From positions 1-48,824 of the forward strand of contig CASFQZ010000079.1 of the NCBI GenBank assembly GCA_949296825.1: a stretch of DNA of 48,824 nt. The letters are read 5' to 3'. The position numbers were made by a program, and so were the translations under genes. A model generated the notes under the pieces. That model was not told the DNA's origin. It was given only the letters and a program-made list of their open reading frames with translations, and did not search any database. This document shows, piece after piece, positions 39,687 to 48,824 of this stretch (its first letter is position 1; every line of letters starts with the position of its first letter). This stretch comes from an uncultured Eubacteriales bacterium. Its GTDB lineage: Bacteria > Bacillota > Clostridia > Oscillospirales > Acutalibacteraceae.

Positions 39687-42452
39687 ATGAAATCCTTTTC
39701 TCCCTTTCCCCTGTGGGGACCCTACGGCAAAAAATATATGGGGCTGTCGCGCATTGTCGAGCATGGTCTCTGCGACGGCGTGCGGTTTGATTTCTGCACC
39801 GTGCCCGCCATTTTCGGCGGCGATATCCGCGTGCCCAACTGTACCCTGCCCTCCGGCTGCCATCCCTGGCGCTGCAGCCCCGATTATTCCCTGATCACCT
39901 ACCGGCACGATCTGGAATGGAAAGACCGGGTCTACGCCGAGGTCTCCTATGTGCGTCTCTCCGAGGAAAGCATTCTGGTGCGCACCGAGCTGGTCAACCA
40001 TTCCGACCTGATTCAGAATATGCTGATCAATTATTTTGAATCGCTGGAATTTCCGCGCCCGCGCTATGTCAAGGTCCGTCTGCCGGAAAAACACGACATT
40101 CTAAGCGCCACCGGCTATGTTCTTTATCAATACGCCACACCCCGCCCCTGGGACGGACAGAATGCCGACGGGTATAAAAAAGGGGAGTTTTGCGACCAGC
40201 GCTTTTCCGGCGGCTTCGGTCTGGGCGACCGGGCGGAAAAATGGCACCTGCCCCACCGGACCATCCAGCCCTTCGGTGGAGAAAGGGGCGATATGGTCCG
40301 CTGGGAGCTTCCCGTAACACACAGGTATGATAATGCCGTGCTGTGCATCCGCTACCGCACCAGCAGCATCCGGTACGAGCAGGGAAAAATGGTCGGCGTC
40401 CATTATACCAAAGGCGAAACGCCCGCCGTTTTCCGGATGAACGCAGCGCGGGAAATCACCTTTGCTCCGGCGGACGAGCTCTCCATCGCCGAAATTCCCG
40501 TCGGCCCGCTGACCGAGGGCGTTTTTCCCGTCGAGCTGATTTCCGAAGGCAAGGGCGCCATTGAATTTGATTTTTTAACTCTTGTTGAGAAAGAAGACGC
40601 CGGTCAGGTCAAAACGGAGACGGCAGCGTATGATTTTACGCCGGCTGTGACCTATCAGCCGCTGACCGAGGGCGGCGCGCTGACCCGGCTCTCCTATCCC
40701 GAAGTGGAAGGGTTTTTCGATTTTCGCACCTTTTCTGTAAATACCCGCTTCCGCGACATCGAGACCGGCGCGCTGGAGGACTGTATGACGGCGCGGCTCT
40801 CCAATTCGGATCCGAGCTTTGACGATGTGACCGAGAGCTTTACCGGCGCCTTTTCCCGCAAGCACAGCGACGACGGATTTTTCCGCAATACGCTGGTGCA
40901 TACCATCTTTGTTCCGCCGGGCGAAACCCATGTAGAATACGCGGTGCTTTCCTACGGCGAGACAAAAATTCAAAGCGCGGAGGAATACGAAAAAATCTAC
41001 CGGGAAAAATGCCGGCAGAACCCGCCCCTCTCCTACAACCGGGCGGGTCAGCCCTATCAACTGAGCACGGAAATTCTGAAGGCGACCCTTTTGACCAACG
41101 CGGTCTATCCCATCTACAAGCACGGCGAAAACATCATCCACCACACGCCGGGCAAGCGCTGGGACTGCCTTTATACCTGGGATTCGGGCTTTATCGGTCT
41201 GGGAATGCTGGAATGGGCACCTGCCTTCGCCGCTTACAGCCTTGACACCTACCTGAGCGACGAAAACAACCCGGATTATGCCTTTCTTCACCACGGCTCG
41301 CCGGTACCGGTACAGATGTATCTATATCTTGAAATGCTGCAGCGTGCCGGTGACAAACAGAAGCTTCTTTCTCTTTATCCGAGGCTGAAGCTGTATTATG
41401 ATTTTCTTGCCGGAAAAATCAGAGGCTCGACCACGGCGAAATTCCAAAGCGGACTGACCACCACCTACGATTATTTTTATTCTTCCAGCGGTATGGATGA
41501 TTACCCGGCGCAGGTGGCGATGATGGACCGGGGACTGCGGGACACCGCCGCACCGGTGATTTCCTCCTCTCAGGTCATCCGCTGCGCCAAAATCCTCGCC
41601 ATGGTCGCTTCGCAAACCGGACAGACAGACGACGTCGCCGTTTATCTTGCCGACATTGACCGGCTGACCGACGCGCTGAACCGGTATGCCTGGGACAAAG
41701 AAAGCGGCTATTACGGCTATGTGCTGCACGACGAAAAGTACCAGCCCACCGGCGCGCTTCTGCGTACCGAAGACGGCGAAAACCTTGACAAGGGGCTGGA
41801 CGGTGTCTATCCGCTCATTGCCGGCGCCTGCGATAAGGCACAGAAACGGGCGATTCTTTCCCATCTGAAAAACGAAAAGGAAATGCTTTCGCCTTACGGC
41901 ATCAGCGCGGTGGATCAGAGCGCCTCTTATTTCACCGTGAACGGCTACTGGAACGGCAATATCTGGTTCCCGCACCAGTGGTTCCTCTGGAAAACCATGC
42001 TCGATCTGGGCGAAGGGGATTTTGCCTATGAGATCGCCAAACGGGCTCTTTCGGTCTGGAAGCGGGAGGTGGACGCCTCCTACTATACCTTTGAGATGGT
42101 CAACGTGGTGACCGGCAGGGGCGGCTGGTTCCATAACTTCGGCGGACTGTCAACGCCCATCGGTATTTGGGCGGACGCCTATTTCAAGCCCGGCACCTTT
42201 ACCGCCGGCTTTGATACCTGGGTGGAAAACGCCCGCTTTTCCGACGGAAACCGCCGGTTTACGGCGACGCTGACCTCCTTCGCGAAACAGCCGGGCGGTA
42301 CGCTCCTTGCCGGTCTGGATGACGGCAGAGCATACCGCGCCTTCCTGGATGAAACGGAAATTCCGGTACTTTCCCGCTTTGCCGGCGAAGTTGAACTGTC
42401 CTTTTTACCGAAAGACCATCAGCCCCACCGGCTGCTGATCGAAGCTGTCTGA
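39687..42452 (+). CDS. large glycoside hydrolase with (alpha/alpha)6 barrel, GH63-like
   Basis: 921 residues. The N-terminal ~430 residues are a beta-rich domain (HPWRCSPDYSLITYRHDLEW and related). The C-terminal barrel shows GH63/MGH-type markers: YTWDSGFIGLGMLEW near 495-509 (general acid region), SSSGMDDYPAQ near 599-609, GYWNGNIWFPHQWFLWK near 753 and GGWFHNFGGLSTPIGIW near 812. These match the clan of mannosylglycerate hydrolases, YgjK and processing alpha-glucosidases, which invert at an alpha bond. No signal peptide, so it is cytoplasmic or released by lysis. AAGGAAG is upstream of the ATG. Linkage and sugar are not determined. It is followed by a terminator and then by the origin region. 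Confidence 0.8.
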   Translation: MKSFSPFPLWGPYGKKYMGLSRIVEHGLCDGVRFDFCTVPAIFGGDIRVPNCTLPSGCHPWRCSPDYSLITYRHDLEWKDRVYAEVSYVRLSEESILVRTELVNHSDLIQNMLINYFESLEFPRPRYVKVRLPEKHDILSATGYVLYQYATPRPWDGQNADGYKKGEFCDQRFSGGFGLGDRAEKWHLPHRTIQPFGGERGDMVRWELPVTHRYDNAVLCIRYRTSSIRYEQGKMVGVHYTKGETPAVFRMNAAREITFAPADELSIAEIPVGPLTEGVFPVELISEGKGAIEFDFLTLVEKEDAGQVKTETAAYDFTPAVTYQPLTEGGALTRLSYPEVEGFFDFRTFSVNTRFRDIETGALEDCMTARLSNSDPSFDDVTESFTGAFSRKHSDDGFFRNTLVHTIFVPPGETHVEYAVLSYGETKIQSAEEYEKIYREKCRQNPPLSYNRAGQPYQLSTEILKATLLTNAVYPIYKHGENIIHHTPGKRWDCLYTWDSGFIGLGMLEWAPAFAAYSLDTYLSDENNPDYAFLHHGSPVPVQMYLYLEMLQRAGDKQKLLSLYPRLKLYYDFLAGKIRGSTTAKFQSGLTTTYDYFYSSSGMDDYPAQVAMMDRGLRDTAAPVISSSQVIRCAKILAMVASQTGQTDDVAVYLADIDRLTDALNRYAWDKESGYYGYVLHDEKYQPTGALLRTEDGENLDKGLDGVYPLIAGACDKAQKRAILSHLKNEKEMLSPYGISAVDQSASYFTVNGYWNGNIWFPHQWFLWKTMLDLGEGDFAYEIAKRALSVWKREVDASYYTFEMVNVVTGRGGWFHNFGGLSTPIGIWADAYFKPGTFTAGFDTWVENARFSDGNRRFTATLTSFAKQPGGTLLAGLDDGRAYRAFLDETEIPVLSRFAGEVELSFLPKDHQPHRLLIEAV

Positions 42453-42463
42453 TCGTTTTATCA

Positions 42464-42500
42464 CCAAAGACCGACGCTGCGCCGCCGGTCTTTTTTATAC
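42464..42500 (+). terminator. intrinsic terminator after the GH63-like gene
   Basis: AAAGACCG (42466-42473) pairs with CGGTCTTT (42486-42493) around a GC-rich loop, followed by TTTT. Between here and the dnaA start (42501-42734) the DNA is very AT-rich and holds the dnaA promoter and a palindrome. Confidence 0.82.
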
Positions 42501-42529
42501 TCTTTTTATCGAAAATTTGTATTTTATTT

Positions 42530-42592
42530 AATACTCTATATATATAAAATATATAGATAAGTATTGTATTTTTCTTCGCTTTGTGCTACAAT
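42530..42592 (+). promoter_or_regulatory. dnaA promoter with upstream AT-rich palindrome
   Basis: -35 TTGTAT (42564-42569), 17-base spacer, -10 TACAAT (42587-42592). Directly upstream and overlapping the -35 is an imperfect palindrome: AATACT (42530-42535) with AGTATT (42560-42565), and CTATATA (42536-42542) with TATATAG (42550-42556). It could be a DNA-unwinding or regulatory site. No TTATCCACA box is seen here. Confidence 0.62.
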
Positions 42593-42734
42593 GGTTCCGT
42601 ACGCGGCAAACGAACCGCTGCCAGACGCCGGAAAACGCCCGTTTTTGCTTTTTTTCGTGGAACACGATAGAGAACACGCCTTTTGCCGGTTATTTGATTA
42701 CAGCCCGTTTTACGGCGCAGAAGGGATGGATGAT

Positions 42735-44042
42735 ATGGACTCCTTTCGCGATCTTTTTGAACAGGTCCTGCTTTTATGCAAAGCCGACGAAACCATCGCC
42801 GATGTGACCTATAACCTCTTTTTTCAGGATCTGGAACCGGTGGATTTTACCGATGACACCGCCGTATTGCAAACCGGCTCTGATTTTAAGCAGGGGATCC
42901 TGACCAGTAAATATGCGCAGCTGTTGCAAAAGAATTTTGAAAAGCTGCTCGGTTTTCCGGTCCGGCTGGAAATCCGCGTCAAAGACAAAGCAGCGGAAGA
43001 GACGGCGCCCGTCTTTACCCCCGAGAGCACCGCGGAAAAATATACCTTTGACACCTTCGTGGTGGGCGCGGAAAATAAATTCGCTTACGCCGCCTGTCAG
43101 CGGGTCGCCAGGGACCCGGGCGCCATCTATAATCCGCTGTTTATCTACGGGCGCTCCGGTCTGGGCAAGACCCACCTTTTGATGGCGACGCAGAACGAAA
43201 TTCTCAAAAACAATCCGAACGCCAATATTCTATACACGACCAGCGAAAATTTTACCAATGACATGGTCAGCTTTTTGGCGCAGAAGAATATGGAGGAATT
43301 TCACAACAAATACCGCACCGTTGACGTGCTGCTGATCGACGACGTACAGTTTCTGCAAAACAAAATGGGCATCCAGGAAGAGTTTTTCCATACCTTCAAC
43401 GCCCTGACGCAGGTCGGCAAGCAGGTCATCCTGACCTCCGACCGTCCCCCCCGGGAGATCGACACCCTGACCGACCGGCTGCGCAACCGGTTTGAAAGCG
43501 GACTTCTGGCGGATATTCAGCCCCCCGCCATTGAAACCAGAATGGCGATCGTCAAAAAGAAAGCCCAGCAGTACGATATGAACCTGTCGCCGCAGATTGT
43601 GGAATACATCGCCGAAAAGCTGAAGAACAATATCCGGCAGCTGGAAGGCGCGGTCAAAAAGATTTTCGCCATGACGTCGCTGACCGGCAGGGAGCCGACC
43701 ATCGACATGGCGGAGGACGCCATTAGGGACGTACAGACCGACAATATGCCCATCGGCGTCAAAACCGAAAAAATCATCGAGTATGTCGCGCAGTTTTACG
43801 GCATCACCCCGGCAGACATCACCTCCAACAAAAAGAACGCCAACATCGCTCTGGCGCGGCAGGTGACCGTCTATGTGCTGCGGGAGATTACCGGACAGAC
43901 GCTGCAGGTCATCGGCGAAGCCATCGGCGGCAAGAACCATTCCACCGTCAATTATTCCATCTCCCTGGTGGAAAAAAAGATGCGCAGCGAGCCGTCGTTC
44001 AAAAATACGGTCTTTGAGATCATCCATAATTTACAGGAATAA
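42735..44042 (+). CDS. dnaA: chromosomal replication initiator DnaA
   Basis: 435 residues from the ATG at 42735. The start rests on AGAAGGG 9 bases upstream; the ATG at 42726 abuts that site and the long upstream frame is promoter. Domain I is at about 1-85, a short linker follows, and the AAA+ domain has Walker A GRSGLGKTH near 138-146 and Walker B LLIDDVQF near 198-205. The initiator-specific DNA-binding domain IV signature is IALARQVTVYVLREITGQTL with GGKNHSTV near 397-404. It binds DnaA boxes and melts the origin. Length is normal for a short-linker DnaA. It is followed by a candidate origin and dnaN. Confidence 0.97.
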   Translation: MDSFRDLFEQVLLLCKADETIADVTYNLFFQDLEPVDFTDDTAVLQTGSDFKQGILTSKYAQLLQKNFEKLLGFPVRLEIRVKDKAAEETAPVFTPESTAEKYTFDTFVVGAENKFAYAACQRVARDPGAIYNPLFIYGRSGLGKTHLLMATQNEILKNNPNANILYTTSENFTNDMVSFLAQKNMEEFHNKYRTVDVLLIDDVQFLQNKMGIQEEFFHTFNALTQVGKQVILTSDRPPREIDTLTDRLRNRFESGLLADIQPPAIETRMAIVKKKAQQYDMNLSPQIVEYIAEKLKNNIRQLEGAVKKIFAMTSLTGREPTIDMAEDAIRDVQTDNMPIGVKTEKIIEYVAQFYGITPADITSNKKNANIALARQVTVYVLREITGQTLQVIGEAIGGKNHSTVNYSISLVEKKMRSEPSFKNTVFEIIHNLQE

Positions 44043-44275
44043 AATTCCTTCTTTGCTAAAAGTTTTCATCAAGTTTTTATTTATCAACAACCGTTTTTCG
44101 ACATTTTTGTCTTTTTTACCTCCGGCAAAAAAGCAATCAACAGTCCCCGACATTTCATCAACAACGGGCAAGGGACGGTTTTTCCGACGGGACAACGCGT
44201 TTCCCCGTTTTCATCAAAACTGACAGCCCCTAATATTACGACGAAATACAAGATTATTTTTACGGACGTGAGAGT
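44043..44275. other. dnaA-dnaN intergenic region, candidate part of oriC
   Basis: 233 bases, AT-rich in the first third. Three nine-base words end in ATCAACA on the plus strand: TTATCAACA (44081-44089, one mismatch to TTATCCACA), CAATCAACA (44134-44142) and TCATCAACA (44155-44163). They could be species-variant DnaA boxes. Position between dnaA and dnaN is the common Firmicutes origin site; replication start here is inference. Confidence 0.5.
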
Positions 44276-45391
44276 ATGAAAATCGTTTGCAACACCGCCG
44301 CTTTGACCGAAGCGAGCAGCAACGTGCAAAGAGCCGTGGCGGCAAAATCCATAAACCCTACCCTGGAGGGAATCCGCATCAAAACCACCGACCAGGGCAT
44401 CGAGCTTTCCGGCTATGACCTGGAGGTCGGCATCACCACCCTTCTGGACGCGGGAAAAGCAAAGGAAGGCGGCATCGTCTTAAACGCCAAAACCTTCTGC
44501 GATATCCTGCGCCGCCTGCCCGCCGACAATGTAACCGTCGAAACCGATGACAAGCAGCGCTGTACCATCCGAAGCGGCGATACGGAGTACCGCATCACCG
44601 GGATGGATATTGCGGAATATCCCGATCTGCCTTATGTCATGGGCGGCTCTCCCATGGTGCTGCCGCAATCGGTGCTGAAAAATATGATCCGCCAGGTCAT
44701 TTTCGCCGTTTCCACCGATGAGAGCAAAAATGTCCACCGGGGCGTAAAATTTGAGCTTTCCCCCGGGCATCTTTCTCTGGTGGCGCTGGACGGATACCGC
44801 CTTGCCATCCGTCGGGAAGAGGTGGAGTATACCGGCGAGGAGATGACCTTTGTCGTACCTGCCAAGACGCTTTCCGAGGTGATTAAAATCATTGAGGACG
44901 AGGATGGTTATCTTTCCATCAATCTGGATAAGAAGCATATCGTTTTCGGCTTAAACGGCTATCAGATTGTGTCACGTCTGCTGGAAGGGAATTTTCTGGA
45001 TTATGCCGGCGCGATTCCCAAACAGTTTGAAACCGAGGTCAGGGTCGATACCCGGGAATTTATCGAGAGCGTGGACCGGATGGCTCCCTTGAGCAATGAA
45101 AAATTCAAAACCCCGCTGCGCTGCGTCTTTGCCGACCAGTCCCTTCATTTTTACAGCAATACCACGCTGGGCAGCGCCAGCGACCGCATCAACGTGAATA
45201 TCAAGGGTCCCGATGTGGAAAAGGGCTTTAACAGCCGCTATCTTTCCGAGGCGTTCCGTGCGATTGATTCCGATCAGGCGCTGATCCGTACCAATCCGCA
45301 GGCTGTTTCCCCCGCCTGCGTCTTCCCGGTCAGCGGCGACAGCTTTTTTTACATGATCCTGCCGGTAAGGATGCCCAATGACAACGGGTAA
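44276..45391 (+). CDS. dnaN: DNA polymerase III beta subunit (sliding clamp)
   Basis: 371 residues, the normal length for the three-domain beta clamp. Starts [21 protein letters not shown] and shows the conserved [13 protein letters not shown] and SDGYRLA-like [13 protein letters not shown] of domain II, and ends with the hydrophobic MILPVRM typical of beta. It forms a dimeric ring around DNA and tethers the replicase and repair proteins. It overlaps the next gene by 14 bases, so the block dnaN-S4-recF is translationally coupled. GAG-type ribosome site just upstream of the ATG. Confidence 0.97.
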   Translation: MKIVCNTAALTEASSNVQRAVAAKSINPTLEGIRIKTTDQGIELSGYDLEVGITTLLDAGKAKEGGIVLNAKTFCDILRRLPADNVTVETDDKQRCTIRSGDTEYRITGMDIAEYPDLPYVMGGSPMVLPQSVLKNMIRQVIFAVSTDESKNVHRGVKFELSPGHLSLVALDGYRLAIRREEVEYTGEEMTFVVPAKTLSEVIKIIEDEDGYLSINLDKKHIVFGLNGYQIVSRLLEGNFLDYAGAIPKQFETEVRVDTREFIESVDRMAPLSNEKFKTPLRCVFADQSLHFYSNTTLGSASDRINVNIKGPDVEKGFNSRYLSEAFRAIDSDQALIRTNPQAVSPACVFPVSGDSFFYMILPVRMPNDNG

Positions 45392-45674
45392 AAAGGTGAT
45401 CCGCCTGACGGCAAGGGCGGCGCATAAACAAGAAAAAAGCCTGAACATCGGCACGCCCTTTATCAAGCTGGAGTCTGCCCTGAAGCTGGCGGGGCTGGCG
45501 CAGACCGGCGGCCACGCAAAAATGATGATACAAAACGGGGAAGCAAAGGTCAACGGCGAGGTTTGTTATCAAAGAGGAAAAAAATTAAGAAACGGCGATG
45601 GGTTTTGTGTCGGAAGCGAGTATTTTTCCGTTGCCGCGCCGGTAACAACCGATCCAAAAAGAGAAACAGAATGA
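45378..45674 (+). CDS. yaaA: S4-domain RNA-binding protein, YaaA type
   Basis: 98 residues. The S4 fold is at about 28-80: [24 protein letters not shown] and [21 protein letters not shown], the usual RNA-binding helix-loop. The N-terminal ~28 residues are a basic extension. The ATG at 45378 lies inside dnaN, with AAGG 8 bases upstream, and its stop overlaps recF by 4 bases (ATGA). The YaaA position between dnaN and recF is conserved in Firmicutes; it is thought to bind rRNA or help ribosome assembly. Confidence 0.87.
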   Translation: MTTGKKVIRLTARAAHKQEKSLNIGTPFIKLESALKLAGLAQTGGHAKMMIQNGEAKVNGEVCYQRGKKLRNGDGFCVGSEYFSVAAPVTTDPKRETE

Positions 45675-46738
45675 TACGCTCACTTATTTTGCGCGATTTC
45701 AGAAATATGGAAGCGCTGCGGCTCTGTCCCTCGGAGGGAATCAATATTCTCTGGGGAAAAAACGCCCAGGGAAAAACCAATATCATGGAGGGCATCTGGC
45801 TGTTCTGCGGCTGTAAAAGCTTTCGCGGCGCCAGAGACCGGGAGATGATCCGGTTCGGCAAAAAGGAAGCGGAGCTGTTTTGCGCCTTTACCGACGAAAA
45901 GGACGAGCGGGAAGCGAAAATCATAATCGCCGACCGCCGCCGGGCGTTTCTGGACGGGGAGGCGCTGCCCTCTCCGATGAAGCTGATGGGGCAGTTTTCC
46001 GCCGTGGTCTTTTCGCCGGCGCACCTGACGCTGATTCAAAACGGACCGCAGGAGCGGCGCAGGTTTATGGATACCGCCCTTTGTCAGCTGTATCCGGTCT
46101 ATGCCGGAATGCTGGCGGCATATTATCGGGTGCTGCGGCAGAGAAATTCGCTGTTAAAAAATATAACGCTTCAGCCCATGGGGCAGGAAACCCTGGACGC
46201 GCTGGACGCCTTACTGGCGCAGGCAGCGCGTCGGGTGATGAAGGCGCGGCAAAAATACGTGCTGCTTTTGGAAGAAAAGGCGGGAGAGATTTACGACGGT
46301 ATTTCCGGCGGGGAGAGCTTTCACTGCCGCTATCGTCTGTCGGCGCCGGAGGACGGACTGGAGGAAGCGCTGAAAAAATGCCGTCCGACGGATCTGCGGC
46401 GCAAAAGCACCGGCGTCGGTCCTCACAGGGACGATCTGGAAATCACCATCGGCGACCGGTCGGCGCGGATTTTCGCCTCCCAGGGGCAGCAGCGCAGTGC
46501 GGCGCTGGCGCTGAAAATGGCGGAAGCGCAGATTCTGTTTGAGCAGACCGGCGCGTATCCGGTGATCCTTTTGGACGATGTGATGAGCGAGCTGGACGCC
46601 AACCGGCAGAATTATATTTTAAATCAAATTGAGAATAAACAGGTCTTTATCACCTGCTGCGACCCACAGACGGTCCGCAAGGCGAAGGAAGGCAGGTTTT
46701 TTCACATACAGAACGGAACAAGCATAGAGGAACGATAG
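45671..46738 (+). CDS. recF: DNA replication and repair protein RecF
   Basis: 355 residues from the ATG at 45671. SMC-like ABC ATPase of recombinational repair: Walker [10 protein letters not shown] near 29-37, the signature [16 protein letters not shown] near 275-290 (usual SxGQxR), and Walker [15 protein letters not shown] near 303-316. With RecO and RecR it loads RecA at single-stranded gaps. The longer upstream frame is inside the S4 gene and is rejected. Normal length; C-terminus intact. Followed 3 bases later by remB. Confidence 0.96.
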   Translation: MIRSLILRDFRNMEALRLCPSEGINILWGKNAQGKTNIMEGIWLFCGCKSFRGARDREMIRFGKKEAELFCAFTDEKDEREAKIIIADRRRAFLDGEALPSPMKLMGQFSAVVFSPAHLTLIQNGPQERRRFMDTALCQLYPVYAGMLAAYYRVLRQRNSLLKNITLQPMGQETLDALDALLAQAARRVMKARQKYVLLLEEKAGEIYDGISGGESFHCRYRLSAPEDGLEEALKKCRPTDLRRKSTGVGPHRDDLEITIGDRSARIFASQGQQRSAALALKMAEAQILFEQTGAYPVILLDDVMSELDANRQNYILNQIENKQVFITCCDPQTVRKAKEGRFFHIQNGTSIEER

Positions 46739-46741
46739 CAT

Positions 46742-48824
<2,083 letters not shown>

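Overview
The window looks like the chromosome of an anaerobic, fermentative, Gram-positive gut or rumen Clostridia, most like the Ruminococcaceae/Oscillospiraceae. The evidence is the dnaA-dnaN-S4-recF-remB-gyrB origin block, AGGAGG-type ribosome sites, sigma-A promoters with 17-base spacers, cohesin and dockerin modules, several [FeFe]-hydrogenase-type proteins, rex-adhE, a GGGtGRT protein and a PdaA-like deacetylase. The rex-adhE-kinase-ferredoxin-hydS-phosphatase-hydA2 order is, from memory, the unit described in Ruminococcus albus 7. Placement is inference; no 16S gene or tRNA was seen.

Layout, left to right. 1-4.0 kb (minus): a secreted protein cut by the edge, a ROK sugar kinase (nanK-like), nanE and a GH4 alpha-galactosidase. 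4.0-7.7 kb (minus): one promoter drives a sugar isomerase-like protein and three tandem membrane-anchored cohesin proteins. 7.8-10.9 kb (plus): a compact four-way-junction palindrome, then dnaD-, dnaC- and rsmA-type genes. 10.9-20.8 kb (minus): a LysR regulator, then rex, adhE, an APH-fold kinase, a [2Fe-2S] ferredoxin, a PAS-bearing sensory hydrogenase (HydS), a SpoIIE-type phosphatase and a [FeFe]-hydrogenase. 20.9-31.1 kb: two dockerin proteins, a NifU-like/GGGtGRT pair, a PdaA-like deacetylase, a ribbon-helix-helix regulator, an alpha-L-fucosidase and a metallophosphoesterase.

31.3-33.5 kb (plus): DRTGG protein, RsbW-like ATPase and a second HydS-like protein whose L1 motif has Ala in place of the first Cys. 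33.6-37.6 kb (plus): ATP-grasp ligase, Asp/Glu racemase and asparagine-synthetase homologue, which together suggest a D-Asp/D-Asn peptidoglycan cross-bridge route. 37.6-42.5 kb (plus): amidohydrolase, cysteine-synthase-like enzyme and a large GH63-like glycosidase. 42.5-48.8 kb (plus): origin block ending inside gyrB.

Three themes connect the genes. (1) H2/redox control of fermentation: a HydS-phosphatase-hydrogenase operon and a separate DRTGG-ATPase-HydS-like operon could form one split signalling network. Upstream of rex lies an array of TATCGAT sites at exact 14-base intervals, just upstream of the -35 box; the same core occurs at the lysR promoter. (2) Glycan use and surface attachment: GH4, GH29, GH63-like, NanE/NanK, three anchored cohesins and two dockerin proteins. 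(3) Cell-wall modification: the putative D-Asp operon and the deacetylase. No insertion sequence, prophage, CRISPR array or rRNA was recognised. No gene-free stretch exceeds about 300 bases; the longer ones are described as promoter, terminator, palindrome or origin features.
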